Assembly: GCA_020847395.1 (NCBI GenBank)
Contig: JADLCD010000151.1
Span: forward strand, 1 to 53,740
Reading direction: 5' to 3'
From: Chitinophagaceae bacterium
GTDB lineage: Bacteria; Bacteroidota; Bacteroidia; Chitinophagales; Chitinophagaceae
DNA length: 53,740 bases
Numbering within the stretch: position 1 is the first letter of the stretch; each line of letters begins with the position of its first letter. Below the pieces are notes generated by a model. That model saw only the letters and a program-made list of their open reading frames with translations. It ran no database searches and was not told the origin of the DNA. Positions 29,641 to 37,491 of the stretch are shown here, piece after piece. The position numbers and the translations under genes were made by a program.

Positions 29641-30756
29641 ATGAAAAAAAATATAGCGGTAATTTTTGGAGATGGGATAGGCCCCGAAGTAACACAGCAA
29701 TCGATTAATGTATTGAACGCGATTGCCAAAAATTTTTCGCATGAGTTTAACTACACGTATAATCTCATGGGCGCCATCGCAATAGATAAAACAGGAAATC
29801 CATTACCTGATGAAACAATAGAGGCATGCTTAAATAGTGATGCGGTATTGTTTGGCGCTATTGGTGATCCTAAATATGATAATGATCCGGCTGCAACTGT
29901 TCGTCCGGAACAAGGCTTACTGAAACTAAGAAAGCGTTTACAATTATATGCCAATATACGGCCGGTCACTACTTATACTTCTTTGCAGCATCTTTCACCA
30001 CTTAAAGCAAAGAATAGTGAGGGAACCGATTTTGTGATATACCGTGAATTAACAGGCGGTATATATTTTGGTAAGAAAGAATTGAGCGCTGATAAAACAC
30101 AGGCGCTTGATGAATGCGTATATACCGAACAGGAAATTGAACGCATAGCGCATCTTGCCTTTCAGCACGCCGTGCAACGCAGAAAAAAATTAACGCTGGT
30201 AGATAAAGCCAATGTGCTTGAAACTTCAAGATTATGGAGAAAGGTGGTGCAGGAACTGGCACAGCAATATCACGACGTTGCGGTTGATTATATGTTTGTT
30301 GATAACGCTGCCATGCAGATCATCATCAACCCAAAACAGTTTGATGTAATTCTTACGGAGAATATGTTTGGTGATATTATCAGTGATGAAGCAAGTGTAA
30401 TTGCAGGTTCGCTCGGCTTGTTGCCATCAGCATCTGTTGGTGATGGTTCAGCTTTGTTTGAGCCTATTCATGGCTCTTATCCGCAGGCGGCAGGGAAGGA
30501 TATAGCCAATCCGTTGGGTTCAATACTATCTGCTGCAATGATGCTGGATTATTTTAAGCTGAATACAGAAGCTGACCTGGTAAGAGAAGCCGTTGACTGG
30601 ACGCTCAAGCACAATTTTGTTACGAAAGATATTGACCCGGTCAATTTCTATTTAACAACAACTATAGGTGAACTGATTGTGGAATATGTGAGCAATAAAG
30701 TGCCAGGAGAAATTCACCAGACAAATGTGGAGTTGAGAAAATCGACGATAATCTAA
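29641..30756 (+). CDS. leuB: 3-isopropylmalate dehydrogenase
   Basis: Protein of 371 residues that oxidises and decarboxylates 3-isopropylmalate with NAD. It has the amino-terminal IAVIFGDGIGPEVTQQ, the substrate-binding RPEQGLLKLRKRLQLYANIRP (given here in part), the ELTGGIYFGKKE loop, metal-binding Asp residues in TENMFGDIISDEAS, and the cofactor segment GSLGLLPSASVGDG. It follows leuA after 129 bases containing a folded element. The isomerase genes leuC and leuD, which act between LeuA and LeuB, are not in the locus. Confidence 0.95.
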   Translation: MKKNIAVIFGDGIGPEVTQQSINVLNAIAKNFSHEFNYTYNLMGAIAIDKTGNPLPDETIEACLNSDAVLFGAIGDPKYDNDPAATVRPEQGLLKLRKRLQLYANIRPVTTYTSLQHLSPLKAKNSEGTDFVIYRELTGGIYFGKKELSADKTQALDECVYTEQEIERIAHLAFQHAVQRRKKLTLVDKANVLETSRLWRKVVQELAQQYHDVAVDYMFVDNAAMQIIINPKQFDVILTENMFGDIISDEASVIAGSLGLLPSASVGDGSALFEPIHGSYPQAAGKDIANPLGSILSAAMMLDYFKLNTEADLVREAVDWTLKHNFVTKDIDPVNFYLTTTIGELIVEYVSNKVPGEIHQTNVELRKSTII

Positions 30757-30761
30757 TTTCA

Positions 30762-30779
30762 AATTTGAGATCTCAAATT
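30762..30779. promoter_or_regulatory. 18-base perfect palindrome before the ilv promoter
   Basis: AATTTGAGATCTCAAATT reads the same on both strands and ends 11 bases upstream of the -33 element of the ilv leader promoter. It may be an operator for a dimeric regulator. There is no following T-run, so a terminator for leuB is less likely. Confidence 0.45.
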
Positions 30780-30790
30780 AAAAATAGTTC

Positions 30791-30821
30791 TTTGTTTTTT
30801 TGCAGGTGAAATGTATATTCG
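30791..30821 (+). promoter_or_regulatory. ilv operon promoter
   Basis: TTTG at 30791-30794, exactly 19 bases, and TATATTCG at 30814-30821, one base from the TAnnTTTG consensus. Transcription should start near 30828, about 15 bases before the leader peptide start codon. Confidence 0.65.
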
Positions 30822-30842
30822 TGTATAATTACATTTCACTTT

Positions 30843-30941
30843 ATGTTGAAGCGCAGCATATCAAATATTGTCAGCAGCACAGTTCTTGTGGTGGTTGTCA
30901 TTATTATTCCTGCAATTCAGGGAGGTGTAATTTGTATATAA
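30843..30941 (+). CDS. ilvL: ilv leader peptide (attenuator)
   Basis: A 32-codon open frame, ATG 30843 to TAA 30939-30941, too short for usual gene calling. Its core reads VLVVVVIIIPAIQGG: four successive Val codons (30888-30899) and three Ile codons (30900-30908). Seventeen of 32 residues are Val, Ile or Leu. This is strikingly like the enterobacterial ilv leader, which also has a VVVIII-type run. It sits between an ilv promoter and a strong terminator hairpin ahead of ilvE, so ribosome stalling on scarce charged tRNA-Val/Ile would control read-through. Not homologous enough to claim descent; the arrangement is the evidence. Confidence 0.85.
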   Translation: MLKRSISNIVSSTVLVVVVIIIPAIQGGVICI

Positions 30942-30991
30942 AATAAATATTTAAAAATATATAAACCCGCCTCCTGAAGAGGCGGGTTTTT
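30920..30991 (+). terminator. Attenuator: terminator hairpin with competing antiterminator strand
   Basis: The terminator is an 11-bp perfect stem, AAACCCGCCTC (30963-30973) with GAGGCGGGTTT (30979-30989), five-base loop, then a T-rich tract. The competing strand GGGAGGTG (30920-30927), lying within the last leader codons, can pair with CGCCTCCT (30968-30975) over 8 bp including two G-U pairs. A ribosome stalled at the Val/Ile run leaves 30920-30927 free, so the antiterminator can form; a ribosome reaching the stop covers it and the terminator forms. The following ilvE starts 41 bases after the tract. Confidence 0.8.
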
Positions 30992-31032
30992 GTTTTGCAG
31001 AATAATAATTTCAACATTTTAAATCAAACACA

Positions 31033-31959
31033 ATGGCTTCTTATTACAATGATGCGACAGTAATTTTTTTGAATGGTTCTTTCGTAAAAGCCGCAGAGGC
31101 AAAAATGGATTTCTATAGCCAGTCGCTGCACTATGGTTATTCGGTTTTTGAAGGTATCCGTTCTTATAAAACCGAAAAAGGCGATACGAAAATATTTAAG
31201 CCCGTAGAACATTACGAGCGCCTGAAAAATTCTGCACGGGCAATAAACCTGCCTTATACGTGGAATACAGATGAATTGATTGCCGCTACATATGAAGTAT
31301 TGAAATGCAACAACATCCGGAACGCTTACATACGCCCCGTAGTATATGCTCCGGCAAATATGAGTTTTGTAGTGAATACGGAATCCTTCATTGTAATTGA
31401 AGCATGGGAAATGGCGCCATTTCTTGGAGATAAGTTGTTGCGGGTAATGACATCTTCTTTCCAACGCCCTAATCCAAAAGGCTTTAAGATAGAAGCAAAA
31501 GCTGCCGGCCACTATGTAAATTCCATTTTGGCCAGCCAGGAAGCAAAAGCAAAAGGGTTTGATGAAGCGCTTTTAACAGATATGAATGATAATATAGCGG
31601 AAGGCCCCGGAGCTAATGTGTTTTTTGAAAAAGAAGGGAAATTGGTTACGCCGCCTCCGGGAAATATTTTACCGGGCATTACCCGCGCAACGGTTTTTGA
31701 AATTTGTAAAAAGTTAGGAATAGAAGTAGAGGAAAAGTTGTTTAAGTCGGATGAATTAAAAAATGCTGATGCTGCTTTTTATTGTGGCACAGCCGCTGAA
31801 GTAATTGGTTGGGAAAGCCTGGATGATGTGAAGTTTAAAAAAGACTGGAATGAAACGGTGAGTAAAATAGTTCAGGCTGCATATGCGCATTTAATTATTG
31901 AAAAAGAATTTGTGCCGCCGGTACAAGGGGGTGTTAAAAGAAAGGAAATCATTGCATAG
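31033..31959 (+). CDS. ilvE: Branched-chain amino acid aminotransferase
   Basis: Fold-type IV PLP enzyme of 308 residues that makes valine, leucine and isoleucine from their keto acids with glutamate as donor. It has YGYSVFEGIRSY near residues 34-45, the PLP Lys156 in IEAKAAGHYVNS, the NIAEGPGANVFF loop and GILPGITRATV-like segment (NILPGITRATVFE). It is the first structural gene after the attenuator and is followed by ilvD after 39 bases, so it begins the attenuated operon. D-amino acid or aminodeoxychorismate enzymes of the same fold are unlikely in this context. Confidence 0.94.
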   Translation: MASYYNDATVIFLNGSFVKAAEAKMDFYSQSLHYGYSVFEGIRSYKTEKGDTKIFKPVEHYERLKNSARAINLPYTWNTDELIAATYEVLKCNNIRNAYIRPVVYAPANMSFVVNTESFIVIEAWEMAPFLGDKLLRVMTSSFQRPNPKGFKIEAKAAGHYVNSILASQEAKAKGFDEALLTDMNDNIAEGPGANVFFEKEGKLVTPPPGNILPGITRATVFEICKKLGIEVEEKLFKSDELKNADAAFYCGTAAEVIGWESLDDVKFKKDWNETVSKIVQAAYAHLIIEKEFVPPVQGGVKRKEIIA

Positions 31960-31998
31960 TAAAATAAAAGGTTTGTAAAGAATTATAACAATAAAAAA

Positions 31999-33678
31999 AT
32001 GACAGAATTAAATAAGTTCTCAAAAGTATTAACGCAAGACCAGACACAACCGGCAGCCCAGGCAATGCTATATGGTATTGGGTTAACGGATGACGACATG
32101 AATAAACCGCAGGTTGGTATAGCAAGTATGGGCTATGACGGTAATACCTGCAATATGCATTTAAACGACCTGGCAAAGGAAGTTAAGCATGGCGTATGGG
32201 ATAATGGTATGGTAGGATTGATTTTTAATACCATTGGCATCAGCGATGGTATTAGTAATGGTACAGACGGTATGCGTTATTCTTTAGTGAGCCGGGATTT
32301 GATTGCCGATAGTATAGAATCTGTTTGTGGCGGCTTTTATTATGATGGGTTGATCGCTATCCCTGGTTGTGATAAAAATATGCCCGGCTGTATAATGGCA
32401 ATGGGGCGTTTAAACCGACCTTCGATAATGGTATACGGTGGTACTATTGCGCCGGGGCATTATAAAGGACAGGAGTTGAACATCATTTCTGCGTTTGAAG
32501 CATTGGGGCAAAAAATCGCGGGCAAACTGGAAGAGGGGGATTTCAAAGAAATTGTAAAGCATTCCTGCCCGGGTGCAGGTGCATGCGGCGGTATGTATAC
32601 TGCTAATACGATGGCAAGCGCCATTGAAGCATTGGGTATGAGTTTGCCATATTCTTCAAGCAATCCTGCCATAAGCGATGATAAACGAAAGGAATGTCTT
32701 GATGCTGGTAAAGCCATAAAAGTTTTGCTTGAAAAAGATATTAAACCCAGGGATATCATGACGAAAAAAGCATTTGAAAATGCGATTGTAGTTATAATGA
32801 TATTAGGAGGAAGTACCAACGCTGTATTGCATCTTATTGCAATGGCAAAAAGCGTAGGCATTGAGTTAACGCAGGATGACTTCCAGGCGGTCAGCGATAA
32901 AACGCCGGTGCTGGCTGATTTTAAACCCAGCGGTAAATACCTCATGCAGGAGCTGCACTCACACGGAGGCATACCAGCAGTAATGAAATATTTATTGAAC
33001 AAAGGTTTATTGCATGGGGATTGCTTAACGGTTACCGGGAAAACCTTAGCCGAAAATCTTAAAGATATAACTGAGATAAGTTTTGAAACACAGGATATTC
33101 TTTACCCGTTAGAAAAACCTTTAAAAGCCACTGGTCATCTGCAAATACTATATGGCAACCTTGCCGAGAAAGGAAGCGTGGCGAAAATTTCCGGTAAAGA
33201 AGGTGAGCGTTTTGAAGGACCTGCAAGAGTATTTGATGGCGAGAAAAAATTGATTGAAGGCATATCATCCGGCAAAGTAAAGCCAGGCGATGTGGTAGTG
33301 ATTATTAATGAAGGCCCGAAAGGTGCGCCCGGCATGCCTGAAATGCTGAAACCTACCTCTGCTATTATTGGTGCGGGTTTAGGAAAATCGGTAGCATTAA
33401 TTACAGACGGACGTTTCAGCGGAGGAACACACGGATTTGTGGTAGGGCACATTACGCCTGAATCATACGAAGGTGGTTTAATTGGATTGGTGGAAGATGA
33501 TGATATTATTGAGTTGGATGCAATCAAAAACACCATCACTCTCAAAGTGTCTGATCAAGTAATTGCCGAAAGAAAAAAACGCTGGGCGAAACCGGAATTA
33601 AAAGTAAAAAGCGGTGTGTTGTATAAATATGCAAAATTGGTAAAGGATGCCAGTGAAGGTTGTGTGACCGATGAATAA
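31999..33678 (+). CDS. ilvD: Dihydroxy-acid dehydratase
   Basis: Iron-sulfur dehydratase of 559 residues, full length for IlvD, converting dihydroxy acids to the keto acid precursors of valine and isoleucine. Cluster and metal ligands are visible: Cys51 in [20 protein letters not shown], and [16 protein letters not shown]. The carboxy half has [18 protein letters not shown]. In the operon it should be followed directly by ilvB, but about 1.1 kb containing ORF6N genes and palindromes intervenes. Confidence 0.95.
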   Translation: MTELNKFSKVLTQDQTQPAAQAMLYGIGLTDDDMNKPQVGIASMGYDGNTCNMHLNDLAKEVKHGVWDNGMVGLIFNTIGISDGISNGTDGMRYSLVSRDLIADSIESVCGGFYYDGLIAIPGCDKNMPGCIMAMGRLNRPSIMVYGGTIAPGHYKGQELNIISAFEALGQKIAGKLEEGDFKEIVKHSCPGAGACGGMYTANTMASAIEALGMSLPYSSSNPAISDDKRKECLDAGKAIKVLLEKDIKPRDIMTKKAFENAIVVIMILGGSTNAVLHLIAMAKSVGIELTQDDFQAVSDKTPVLADFKPSGKYLMQELHSHGGIPAVMKYLLNKGLLHGDCLTVTGKTLAENLKDITEISFETQDILYPLEKPLKATGHLQILYGNLAEKGSVAKISGKEGERFEGPARVFDGEKKLIEGISSGKVKPGDVVVIINEGPKGAPGMPEMLKPTSAIIGAGLGKSVALITDGRFSGGTHGFVVGHITPESYEGGLIGLVEDDDIIELDAIKNTITLKVSDQVIAERKKRWAKPELKVKSGVLYKYAKLVKDASEGCVTDE

Positions 33679-33695
33679 TCTCGGAGATGAATAGA

Positions 33696-33713
33696 GAATA
33701 GCTTCAGCTATTC
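33696..33713. repeat. Small hairpin after ilvD
   Basis: GAATAGC-TTCA-GCTATTC, a 7-bp perfect stem 18 bases after the ilvD stop, with no T-run. It is too weak to be called a terminator. Confidence 0.4.
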
Positions 33714-33737
33714 CTGTTGAAAAATAATATTTATTCT

Positions 33738-33767
33738 ATGAGGTCACAATTTGTGATGATGAAATAA
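33738..33767 (+). pseudogene. Remnant of a third ORF6N copy
   Basis: A nine-codon frame reading MRSQFVMMK matches the MRSQIV part of the 33894 gene at its start and the SQFVMM of the 34210 gene at its end. It looks like a deletion fusion of two ORF6N variants at the shared palindrome (33744-33756). Confidence 0.5.
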
Positions 33768-33783
33768 ATACCGGGATAGAAAA

Positions 33784-33830
33784 CCTATAAGGTTTGCCGG
33801 GCAGCATTGCAGCGCTGCAAACCTTATAGG
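33784..33830. repeat. Palindromic intergenic element
   Basis: CCTATAAGGTTTGC (33784-33797) and its exact reverse complement (33817-33830) flank a 19-base, GC-richer loop. No T-run follows. Comparable to the betA downstream hairpin in design; such elements are scattered in Bacteroidota genomes. Confidence 0.7.
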
Positions 33831-33840
33831 GTTATCAAGA

Positions 33841-34156
33841 GCAGAAACACCCGACATAGACTAACCATTTATTAACCATGAAAAACAACAGCAATGCAAT
33901 TACAGATCATCCAGAATAAAATCTATGAAATACGCGGACAGAAAGTGATGCTTGATTTTGATTTGGCGGAATTGTATAATGTGGAAACGAAGGTCTTTAA
34001 CCAGGCTGTTAAGAGAAATATAGAAAGCTTTCCTGCTGAGTTTATGTTTAAACTTGATAGAGAAGAATGGGAAATGATGAGGTCACAGATTGTGACCTCA
34101 TATACACAAATTATTGATAATCAGGATGTGAACTGGTCACAATTTGTGACCAGATC
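33841..34156 (+). repeat. 316-base tandem duplication unit, copy 1
   Basis: The stretch beginning GCAGAAACACCCGA at 33841 starts again at 34157, giving a 316-base unit that contains the leader and amino half of an ORF6N gene. Each copy also carries an overlapping out-of-frame ATG (MKNNS-like, 13 codons) just before the MQLQII start. Confidence 0.85.
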
Positions 34157-34175
34157 GCAGAAACACCCGATATAA
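33894..34175 (+). pseudogene. Truncated ORF6N-domain gene
   Basis: Encodes 93 residues: MQLQIIQNKIYEIRGQKVML, LDFDLAELYNVETKVFNQAV and FPAEFMFKLDREEWEMM, the ORF6N DNA-binding-like domain, then two SQ(I/F)V segments and a stop shortly after the duplication junction. The carboxy half with the LPYAFTEHGVTML motif is missing. Frame and motif loss point to a copy broken by tandem duplication, although a short active product cannot be excluded. Confidence 0.7.
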
Positions 34176-34209
34176 ACTAACCTTTTATTAACCATGAAAA
34201 ACAACAGCT

Positions 34210-34782
34210 ATGCAATTACAGATCATACAAAATAAGATCTATGAAATACGTGGACTAAACGTAATGCTTGATTTTGACTTGGCTGTATTGTATAATGTAG
34301 AAACAAGAGTGTTTAACCAGGCGGTTAAAAGAAATATAGAGAGTTTTCCGGATGAGTTTATGTTTCGTTTAAGGGGAGATGAATGGAGCATGCTGATATC
34401 ACAACCCATTGTAAATCAAGGTATCCCATCATCACAATTTGTGATGATGGAAAATTTGCCCAAAAACAGAACCGGAAAATACCTACCCTATGCATTCACC
34501 GAGCACGGCGTAACCATGTTAGCCAGTGTGCTAAAAAGCCCGGTAGCGAGGAAAATGAACATCGCAATTATAAAAGCCTTTATCGCCATGCGAAAAACGC
34601 TGATACAATATGCGGAAGTGATAAAAGTGATAGGCGATTTAAAAGAACGAATGGATGGACATGATACACAATTGAACCAGATTTATGATGCACTGGAAAA
34701 TATGCTGGATAGAAAGGTAGCAGAAGAGAATAAGCAGAAAGAATGGAGCGAACGGGAACGGATTGGATTTAAAAGCAAATAA
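34210..34782 (+). CDS. ORF6N-domain protein
   Basis: Complete 190-residue ORF6N protein with the amino-terminal domain (residues ~1-60), a variable middle containing SSQFVMMENL, the conserved YLPYAFTEHGVTMLASVLKS, and a carboxy coiled coil (DLKERMDGHDTQLNQIYDAL). ORF6N/KilA-N proteins derive from phage and are presumed DNA binding; their role in bacteria is unclear. It sits inside the ilv operon on the coding strand, 30 bases ahead of ilvB, so it may be cotranscribed. The SQFV codons form the centre of a 25-base palindrome at 34426-34450. Confidence 0.85.
   Translation: MQLQIIQNKIYEIRGLNVMLDFDLAVLYNVETRVFNQAVKRNIESFPDEFMFRLRGDEWSMLISQPIVNQGIPSSQFVMMENLPKNRTGKYLPYAFTEHGVTMLASVLKSPVARKMNIAIIKAFIAMRKTLIQYAEVIKVIGDLKERMDGHDTQLNQIYDALENMLDRKVAEENKQKEWSERERIGFKSK
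34426..34450. repeat. 25-base palindrome inside the ORF6N gene
   Basis: CCATCATCACAA and its reverse complement flank a central T. The core TCACAATTTGTGA also occurs at 33744-33756 and 34137-34149, and nearly at 34083-34095, each time with different arms. Confidence 0.85.
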
Positions 34783-34812
34783 AAAATTATCTCATTCAAA
34801 ATAAAAAATACC

Positions 34813-36588
34813 ATGAGTAGCGCAACTGAAACAATGAAAAAAGAAAAACCGGCGGGTAAAGAAACCGCAAAAGCTCCGCAAGGCAGAGTTAAACCACAAA
34901 CTTCCATAAGTGGAAGTGTGGCAGTGATGGAAGCATTGATTGCTGAAGGGGTCACGGATTTCTTTGGATATCCCGGTGGCGCAATTATGCCTATATACGA
35001 TGCACTATACGATTATATGGATACGCTCAATCATATACTCGTTCGCCACGAACAGGGAGGAATACACGCTGCCCAGGGCTATGCACGTACATCCGGTAAG
35101 GTGGGCGTGGTATTTGCTACCAGCGGACCCGGTGCAACAAACCTGGTAACGGGTTTAGCCGACGCGCAGATTGATAGTACACCGCTGGTTTGTATAACGG
35201 GCCAGGTATTTGCACACCTGCTCGGCACAGATGCCTTTCAGGAAACAGATGTGATTAATATTACCACACCTGTTACCAAATGGAATTTCCAGGTAACGGA
35301 AGCCAGTGAAATTCCGACTGCGCTGGCTAAAGCATTTTATATTGCTAAAACCGGCCGACCCGGACCTGTGTTGATTGATATTACCAAGAATGCGCAGGTA
35401 CAAAAATTCGATTATAAAGGATATACGCCATGCAATCATGTGCGCAGCTATCGTCCTAAGCCTATTGTGCGTAAAGAATATATTCAGGCTGCTGCTGAAT
35501 TAATTAACAAAGCAGAAAAACCATTTGTGCTTTTAGGGCAAGGGGTTATTTTAGGCAAAGCTGAAAAAGAATTTAAAACCTTTATTGAAAAAGCAGGTAT
35601 ACCTGCGGCATGGACAGTTTTAGGATTGAGCGCATTGGAAACAGATCACCCCTTAAATGTGGGAATGCTTGGGATGCACGGAAATTATGGCCCAAATGTT
35701 TTAACCAATGAATGTGATGTATTGATTGCTGTGGGTATGCGTTTTGATGATCGTGTAACCGGCAGGTTAGATAAATATGCCAAGCAGGCTAAGGTTATTC
35801 ATTTGGATATAGACCCTGCGGAAATAGATAAAAACGTGCAAACTACCGTGCCTGTTTGGGGCGATTGTAAAGAAACATTGCCCATGCTTACCGCGCTTGT
35901 TGAAAAGAAGGAGCATCCTGAGTGGTTAAATAAATTCAGGAAGATGCAGGTAGAGGAAGAGGATGTGGTGATTACAGATGAATTGCATCCCAAAGGCGAG
36001 ATAATGAGCATGGGAGAGGTATTGAATATATTAAACGAACTTACCAAAGGCGATGCTGTTATAGTAACGGATGTTGGTCAGCACCAGATGGTATCATGCC
36101 GCTATGCAAAATTTAATAAAACGAGGAGTAATGTAACTTCCGGAGGATTAGGCACCATGGGTTTTGCGTTGCCAGCAGCTATCGGCGCTAAGTTTGGCGC
36201 TAAAGACCGACAGGTGGTTGCTATTATTGGTGATGGCGGTTTCCAGATGACATTACAGGAACTCGGTACTATTATGCAGTTTGATGTTAACGTAAAAATC
36301 ATCATTCTTAATAACCAGTTTCTCGGCATGGTGCGCCAGTGGCAACAGTTATTCCACGATAAAAGATATTCTTTTGTAAACATTACCAGCCCTGATTTTG
36401 TAATGGTAGCCAAAGGTTACGGCATTGCAGGAAAAAGTATTTCAAAAAGAGAAGATTTAAAATCAGCCTTACAGGAAATGTTGAATCACAAAGGCTCATA
36501 TCTGCTTGAAGTGATGGTAGGTAAAGAAAACAATGTATTCCCAATGGTGCCGCAAGGTTGTGGCGTAGCGGAAATCAGGTTGAAATAA
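34813..36588 (+). CDS. ilvB: Acetolactate synthase large subunit
   Basis: Thiamine-diphosphate enzyme of 591 residues that condenses pyruvate with pyruvate or 2-oxobutyrate. It has the pyrimidine-domain FFGYPGGAIMPIYDAL and HEQGGIHAAQGYAR with the catalytic Glu, and the TPP/Mg motif GDGGFQMTLQELGTI with NNQFLGMVRQWQQLF. About 40 residues of Lys/Ala-rich extension precede the domain. The regulatory subunit gene ilvN follows. It lies 30 bases after the ORF6N insertion in the ilv operon. Confidence 0.96.
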   Translation: MSSATETMKKEKPAGKETAKAPQGRVKPQTSISGSVAVMEALIAEGVTDFFGYPGGAIMPIYDALYDYMDTLNHILVRHEQGGIHAAQGYARTSGKVGVVFATSGPGATNLVTGLADAQIDSTPLVCITGQVFAHLLGTDAFQETDVINITTPVTKWNFQVTEASEIPTALAKAFYIAKTGRPGPVLIDITKNAQVQKFDYKGYTPCNHVRSYRPKPIVRKEYIQAAAELINKAEKPFVLLGQGVILGKAEKEFKTFIEKAGIPAAWTVLGLSALETDHPLNVGMLGMHGNYGPNVLTNECDVLIAVGMRFDDRVTGRLDKYAKQAKVIHLDIDPAEIDKNVQTTVPVWGDCKETLPMLTALVEKKEHPEWLNKFRKMQVEEEDVVITDELHPKGEIMSMGEVLNILNELTKGDAVIVTDVGQHQMVSCRYAKFNKTRSNVTSGGLGTMGFALPAAIGAKFGAKDRQVVAIIGDGGFQMTLQELGTIMQFDVNVKIIILNNQFLGMVRQWQQLFHDKRYSFVNITSPDFVMVAKGYGIAGKSISKREDLKSALQEMLNHKGSYLLEVMVGKENNVFPMVPQGCGVAEIRLK

Positions 36589-36595
36589 ATATTCA

Positions 36596-36673
36596 ATGAC
36601 TACGCAGAAATCAACGATAGAAGAAATAAGCGTTCGTTTTGATAACGATGATTCCACTCAACGAATATTCTGA
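36596..36673 (+). pseudogene. 25-codon fragment, possibly a methyltransferase relic
   Basis: A short frame reading STIEEISVRFDND lies between ilvB and ilvN. The phrase resembles the beginning of class I SAM-dependent methyltransferases I recall from Bacteroidota (TVEEIRxRFDNDVERFSN), after which this copy diverges and stops. It may be the relic of a gene once inserted here, or a chance frame. Confidence 0.3.
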
Positions 36674-36741
36674 ATAAAAATATGTGCTTTGCAGTTGTTG
36701 GCGGAATAAAAATAAAAATATCAAACCAAGTAATTAAAGCA

Positions 36742-37329
36742 ATGAAACACGAATTTACCATAACAGTGTATACTGAAAACCATATTGGTTTACTTAATCG
36801 CATCGCGATTATATTCTCTCGGCGAAAAATAAATATTGAGAGTTTAAATACTTCCCCTTCTGAAGTGGAAGGCATACATCGTTTTACTATTGTGATTAAT
36901 GAAGTAGAAGATGTGGTGAAGAAATTAGTACGCCAGATAGAAAAACAGGTGGAAGTATTGAAGGCATATTATAACAGTAATGATGAAATTGTTTGGCAGG
37001 AATTGGCATTATACAAAGTGTCGACAGATAAAGTAATAACGGATGTTAAGGTAGAACGTTTGTTGCGCCAGTATGGGGCAAGGGCTGTAGTGATTCGTAA
37101 AGATTATACGGTGTTTGAAACATCGGGACACAGAGAAGAAATTGACAAGCTTACGGAAGTATTAGGTCCATTGGGTTTAATAGAATTTGTAAGAAGCGCG
37201 AGAGTGGCTATCATCAATGCGAGCAATGGCTTTTACGAAAAGCTGAAAGAATTTGAAGAAGAAAAACCCGGCGATGAAATTGTAGAAAATGAATTTTTAG
37301 ATAAACAGGACGAGGTGTTTTCGATGTAG
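36742..37329 (+). CDS. ilvN: Acetolactate synthase small (regulatory) subunit
   Basis: Protein of about 195 residues. The first ~80 form an ACT domain (EFTITVYTENHIGLLNRIA, with NIESLNTSPSEVEGI), followed by the carboxy-terminal ALS domain and an acidic tail ending DEVFSM. It binds the large subunit and confers valine feedback. The start at 36742 (MKHEFTITVY) is preferred over 36682, because the 20 residues added by the earlier start are unlike the family. ilvC follows after 162 bases. Confidence 0.93.
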   Translation: MKHEFTITVYTENHIGLLNRIAIIFSRRKINIESLNTSPSEVEGIHRFTIVINEVEDVVKKLVRQIEKQVEVLKAYYNSNDEIVWQELALYKVSTDKVITDVKVERLLRQYGARAVVIRKDYTVFETSGHREEIDKLTEVLGPLGLIEFVRSARVAIINASNGFYEKLKEFEEEKPGDEIVENEFLDKQDEVFSM

Positions 37330-37347
37330 AAGAAAGTTTGTTACAAG

Positions 37348-37384
37348 TTGCAGGTTACAAGTCCCAGGTATTTGTAACCTGCAA
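37348..37384. repeat. 13-bp stem palindrome of a dispersed repeat, copy 1
   Basis: TTGCAGGTTACAA (37348-37360) and its exact reverse complement (37372-37384) around an 11-base loop. The right arm recurs at 38672-38684 in the next spacer. Short CCTGAAAC and GTAACCTG words repeat through both spacers. Confidence 0.75.
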
Positions 37385-37491
37385 CCTGAAACTTTAAACC
37401 TGCAATAAGTTTACAGGATACATTACTTTTGCAGCCCAAAATAAAAAACAATTTTCCAATTTTCAACATATCAAATTTTCAAACTAACAAC

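Noticed and set aside
36682-36741. Earlier start for ilvN
   Set aside because: The 20 added residues have no ACT-domain character; MKHEFTITVY at 36742 is the usual beginning.
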